Source of the DNA: Cytidiella melzeri
Taxonomy: Eukaryota; Basidiomycota; Agaricomycetes; Polyporales; Irpicaceae
Assembly (NCBI GenBank): GCA_022592445.1
Contig: JABYQR010000109.1
Span: 1-64,000 of the forward strand
Direction: 5' to 3'
DNA length: 64,000 nt
Shown here: piece by piece, positions 59,114 to 64,000 of the stretch
How positions within the stretch are numbered: position 1 is the stretch's first letter
Layout: the number at the start of each line of letters is the position of its first letter
Program-made: the position numbers and the translations under genes
Notes under the pieces: model-generated
What the model was told of the DNA's origin: nothing
What the model saw: the letters and a program-made list of their open reading frames with translations, nothing else
Databases searched by the model: none

Positions 59114-62100
59114 TCAAGATTTCATCAGCGCGCCGCGAGGTTTCTTCAGAGAGTCAGCAATTCCGAGGAACGTTTCCGCCAGGCGGATCTGCCGTCTTTT
59201 TAGAGACATCTCCCTCGTCAGCGGCAAAAGCCATTACTCACCGAATCTAACGCTTCAACATACGACGACGGAACGACTGGGTGCATCGGGTCCGCCGGAA
59301 CGGTGTTCTGGACTTCTGTAGCGATTTGCGCCATCCTGCGAAGGTTTTGGTTTGAGGGTCCGAATGCAACAGCGTGGAAAGAAAGCGGGGTGCTAGAAAC
59401 GGTGTCAGTAGCTGAGGAGCTGCCACCACCACATGTTACGTACCCTAGTGCAACTGCTCTGCGACATAAATCTCGTATAGTGCCATCGGAAACACTGCAT
59501 TCGCCGTCAGAAAGGAAGATGACCACTGGCGCACTGTCAATAACAAAGTCAACGATTGAACATAAAACTGTCAACGGAAAATAATGCACCGTTCTGTGCT
59601 CCAGTTGTCGCTCATAGAACGTTGCGCTGCTTGGAGTGCCATATTGAACTCAGTGCCGCCTCCTGCGCCGTATGGCAAGACTAGGTCCAACAACGCGTCT
59701 GGCGTGCTTGTGAAGTCATTGTTGACGGCGTTGTATAGAGCATGGTCGAAGAGAATGACGCTGTACGCGTCGCGTCTGTTTGCTCCCGCAGTCAAGGCAG
59801 CATGCCTGGCTTGCCAGAAGGTGTATAAAGATGAATAAACCGCGCCAATGCGGTTATTGTGGCGCCCCCGAAGCCTTGTGGTCACAGGCGTATTGCTCAG
59901 AGGCAGCCGGTCGGTTGCCGCCATAGAGCCAGACCTGTGCGTCAAGTTAGCTACACTCAAATCCGACAAGGTGAGGATTTGTGTATACCTGTCAATCACA
60001 AACATCCTTTACCAGAGCCTATATGAGAACGTGCAAGGGACATAAGGCTGGATGCTCAAGATATAACTCACACATGGAAAGCGCGCTGCAGCTGTGCAGG
60101 ATTTCTGCACAAGAAATGATGTCCGTCACCTGAGATGTAGCCAATGCCGTTGGTAGGAGTATTGTGGATCGCGTGCGGTGGGTGGAAGATGGGCAAGCTG
60201 CAATACGACGGTTGAGCGGGTCCATTGGCGTCGGCTCGGTGTTCAGCACCTGTAATTGAGAAGGGTGAGCAGCCAGTATTATGGGCACAAACTCTTAGTA
60301 TAGGCATACCTGCACACATAGCATCACTGGAAGGGATGATATTCACGAATGAGGCATTATGTTGAGAATCAAACAAAAATCTTACCACTTCGAGAACTCA
60401 TTCTTGTCTTCTTGCAGGTATGGATCTGTAGGCCAGAGGCCATAAGCAACGTATTCTATCCTCAGGCAAAGATAACCCACCCTTGAAACCTATGAAAGAA
60501 AGTAGTGATGCGAGGCAGTAGGTGAATATAGAGCGTGTTGAACTGTCGTATCATTACGCACCTGTTCTTTTCCAGAACAGTTCATGACTAACCCAGTCCT
60601 TCGCTTTTGCAGGTTCGGGGAGCATCCGGTGAGTTATATGCTCAATGCCTGCGTCACTACATGTCGCTGGGTCTTGCGACCTGCAGTCATCGATGTGCAC
60701 ATGACGTCCAAGACTCCGACACACCATCGAGCACTTGCCAATGTTAGTTGGTGACATGAGATTCAACATGCTATGATACTTACGAGCATTGGCGCTCCGG
60801 AATCATTTGACGCAAATTTGCGCCCGCCGACATCCAGTACAGTGCCATCGGGGCCATCCACTGCCCATAGAGTTTTCGACATTGAGCCATGGCTTGTCTC
60901 GTGCTCGGGTTGCGTATGACCTTTGCATAGTAGGCCACGGTCGATGCGACGTCAACTAGTAGTCTGGTAAAGAACTTACCAAATGGCAGAGTGCAGAAGT
61001 ATCCGCAATATTCGCAGCTATATAAAACGTGGTCTAGTGTTTGTCGGAGATGCATGTAACGCTAACAGACGCACCGCATTTTGCAGTAATGGAAAACATT
61101 GCTCGCTGCCTCGTGTGAGTGCCGACCGTTGTGTTGCGTCAGTCCAGGAGGTATAGGAATGGCACATTGCAGCCGTTTGGAGACTGAATCTAAATAAATA
61201 CGTATCCGATAGATGCTGCATGTGGATACCCTTACCCTGTGTATACTACAGCTCTATGATTAGCCATAATTCCAATAAAGACAATTGTGAAGTGCACCTT
61301 CGTGTATTGGAACGTTTCATGACGCCCAGTGAACGTAGCGTTGATCGACTCAGGAGCGGGGTCAATCCTGCAAATTCCATCCGACTGGCACAAAACGGGG
61401 CACTTATGTTCTTCGCTGAAGAAATTCCACCTGTATCAGACCATGACATGCCCTCGAAACGAATTTCACAAAATACTCACCCGCAGAGATGCCGAGCATG
61501 TTCCGCGAGACCATGTAGATGATCCTCATCAGCGCAGAGCCTATTGCATAACTCGCACTTGATGGGGCAGCCTCTTTGCTTGCAACGGTGCTCGACGTGC
61601 GGCTCCTCACTAAATCCCAGTCAGCGAGATGGCAGGCCATGATTCAAGGTAAATACCTGGATATACAGCATAGTTCGGAGCACGAGTATTCACTCCCATC
61701 GTACAAACGGGTTGCATTCAGACTACAGGCCTACACTTCACACGTTAGACTGTGGCACTGTAGCAGTCGGGAAATACGAGTGTTGCACGCACCATGCCGC
61801 AGTCATGTTCGCGAGCTTGACAGAGGTGTTCCTCGTCGGCGTGATCGTAAGGCTACAATGTCAAATTAGTGCTGAAGATATGAATACCGCTGTGACTACT
61901 GCAACCTTTGCACAACGTTGTAAACAGCCGCCTTTTCCCGTGAGTCTGCATGCTTTACCGCATAAATGAACAGATACTTCGCAGCTGTGGTATTTTCAGT
62001 ATCATTCTCAATTGTATAGCCTGAGACATACATATGATTACCAGGGTGTCCAGCACTGTACACAACATCGACGATTTCGGGAGACGAATATCAGGATTAT

Positions 62101-64000
62101 GAATAACACCAGAGTCGGTCGTTTTGACTTACGGCATTCCACAAGCCTTCGTCTCCTCCCCGTGATCGCTGGAGAAGGAGCACGCTTGAGAGCATCGATG
62201 AGAAGTCTCGCAATCGTGCACTCCATTGTGGTGGCGCGGCTGAATGCAAACCAGCTGGCAATTTGCGCAAGACAGCTTGCAGAGCCTAACATTGGCCTTC
62301 AATGCGACAGTCATGTTTTCGAACTCATGGCGTACAGCAGCGAAGCTGTTAGTTTGTGTGCTGAACCGGGCGGTGTTGATGTCTAGCCATGCTCGGACAG
62401 ATTCAATCCGGGACTCTACCCTCCCGACCAGGTAGCGGTCCAGGTCCTCCGCCCAGGCTGTGTCGGCCACATCGGAGGCAGCTGTTCGTGAGTTATGCTC
62501 GGGCCAAGAAGCTCGCAAGTTTGCCAGACAAGTCTTTCGTGCGGTATCATCTTGTGAGGTACTCTCTACCTGGGGAAGAAAGAATTTATCGTCGCAGTGA
62601 GTCAGGTCAATCGGCCGCCCCGTGTCCAAGTCCTACACATAGCCATTCAGATGTAGAGGGGTTTATAATCAGAAAGGATCACTTCATACCGTCAAAGGTT
62701 CTAGGACAGGCTCGAGCTCCATGGCTCCGGTGGTTAACGCTCGAGCCAACAAGCTCTGTAGTTGCTGAGCGCGATGGGACGCCAGATTTTCTGGGAAGAA
62801 GCTGCTTTAGTCATCGAGAGTGAGAATGATATCAGACAAGTACATACCGTCGATCGAGCCCCAATCGTTGGTCTATAAGACCAGCTTGTCAGTACCACGA
62901 CCAGTGCATACAATATTGGAGAGTAATACCTTCAATTTCGCCATGAGAGTCTTCATTTTGTGCAAGAAGGTACTCGCTTGAGGGTGAGTGATGTCTTGTT
63001 TGTCAAGCATCTTCTTGACAGTCGTGAACAAGGCATAGAACTGCTGAGATCCAATGACGGGCCAGGGGATGATCGCTAAGCTTCCTCTGTGTAACCGAGA
63101 AATGAAGTTGGCCTCTTGTTCCGTCTCCACGATTCCTTGGAATTTGAGGCTGAATCTAGGAAGGATTGCTAAAATTGGTAACCGATTGCTGTAAAAGATC
63201 AATTGACTCACTCCTTGGCTATTTCATTCTTGTCGGACTCAACGACATCCTAGGAGCGCATGAGTTCCCAGTACATGCCTGAATTGGAATGTAAGAGGGC
63301 ATACCTTGATAATGATCACCAGCGTAGACCGAAATAAGGAAGGGCTCGCAGCAGGATCCAAAACTGTCGATGACGATTGGAAGGACTGAAACAGGCCGGT
63401 GATGTCCCTCGATAAGGCGAAATTGTTGCGCAGCAAGACCTAAGAGCCATGAATGGCTATCGTCGGGCTGGAAGATCAGAGAGCTTACGAGGTTTGAGAT
63501 AGCGGTGTTAAATAGCACCAGAAGACTGTCCTCTTGTGCTGTTCGTTCGATGCTATGTACACCTACAATGCGTTTCAGCAATTTGTGAGGAGGAAGAGGG
63601 TGACGACTGTGAACCTTCGAAATCAAGTGCCACGATCAGCGCATTGTCCGTAGGTGTCACCGCCATCCAGACACCTTCCGTAGTTCTCATCGCTGACCCC
63701 GCAAAAGACGTATCTGCCAGATGGTTAAGAGTGAAACTCTTGCCCACCGATTGTTCGCCTGTAACATGATTTGTCAATATATCGACATACCAACCTACGA
63801 ATATACATACCCATGGAGGAAACAACTTTCACAGGCTGCAGGACGTGTCAGCGTCCCTCGTAAGACACGACGAAAGGAGTATGCACCTTGCTCGACATAT
63901 ATGATTGGAAAATCGACTCATACCAGCCAAATGAAAGCGCATCGATGACTTGATCAATTGTAGCGCCCAGAAGCGAACGCTCCAACTCCAGGGACCAGAC
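59114..64000 (-). CDS. Giant GBP/VLIG-like GTPase with Cys-rich region and C-terminal VWA domain (5' end outside window)
   Basis: Multi-exon minus-strand gene ending at TGA 59114 (last exon ends KKPRGALMKS). From the N-terminal side: P-loop GEQSVGKSFTLNHL and the run MRTTEGVWMA (about 63770-63650); a D-x-E-G switch, DFEG then VHSIERTAQED (about 63620-63510), as in dynamin-like GBP/VLIG GTPases; helical middle (63.2-62.4 kb); long Cys/His-rich zinc-type region (62.3-60.5 kb; e.g. CKLSCANCQLVC, CPIKCELCNRLC, GLTQHNGRHSHEA, SLGRHVHID); then a VWA domain with the MIDAS motif DRSGSM (about 59930), GGGTEFNMAL and FLSDGE. Its cell role in fungi is unknown to me. I did not solve every intron. Confidence 0.8.

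Noticed and set aside
1..64000. CRISPR array, prokaryotic operons, rRNA genes
   Set aside because: The repeats lack CRISPR spacing, all convincing genes have spliceosomal introns, and no rRNA sequence was recognised.

Overview
The window looks like a nuclear contig from a filamentous basidiomycete, most likely an Agaricomycete. Genes are split by many introns of about 45-75 nt with GT-AG ends. The set includes a velvet regulator, mitochondrial complex I subunits, an RlpA-like secreted protein and an F-box protein. The left end carries a chromodomain-bearing Ty3/gypsy element. There are no bacterial operons or ribosome binding sites. I joined exons by hand by keeping reading phase across splice sites; unless an entry says otherwise, the total phase closes exactly.

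Layout. (1) 1-625: simple-repeat flank. (2) 626-8904: complete but dead Ty3/gypsy chromovirus with two LTRs, a 5-bp target duplication (TCCAT), an extra intact ORF before gag, and gag/pol broken by several frameshifts, a nonsense codon and a mutated integrase aspartate. (3) 8905-15540: AT-rich, gene-free repeat block with about 61-bp degenerate repeats, a 210-bp satellite with dimeric order, a related diverged array, a Tourist-like MITE (13820-13980) and a 422-bp near-perfect palindrome (14363-14784). (4) 16030-21702: relics. Two decayed genes, a membrane-protein family member and an ALG9 mannosyltransferase copy, lie between 33-bp terminal-inverted-repeat-like ends (17021-17053 and 21670-21702), suggesting a gene-capturing DNA transposon. 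(5) 21712-64000: compact gene-rich euchromatin.

Genes in the compact part, in order: small unknown protein (+); ubiquitin protease of USP36/42 type (-); four-finger C2H2 factor (-); F-box protein (-); Gcs1-type ArfGAP (+); VelB-like velvet regulator (+); 1231-aa PPR protein (-); RlpA-like secreted protein (-); GNAT acetyltransferase (+); two-HMG-box protein (-); complex I NDUFA13 (-); INO80F-like protein (+); unknown basic nuclear-type protein (-); probable unknown membrane protein (-); complex I NDUFS8 (-); prefoldin 2 (+); RBR ubiquitin ligase (+); and a giant GBP/VLIG-like GTPase with Cys-rich region and C-terminal VWA domain (-), whose 5' end lies beyond the window.

The genes are mostly unrelated housekeeping and regulatory genes rather than one pathway. 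Two encode complex I subunits, and two act on ubiquitin. The RBR ligase and the giant GTPase are convergent neighbours with only 177 bp between stop codons. The most novel material is the putative gene-capturing element, the extra ORF in the retroelement, the hierarchical satellite with its palindrome, and the GTPase/VWA giant.
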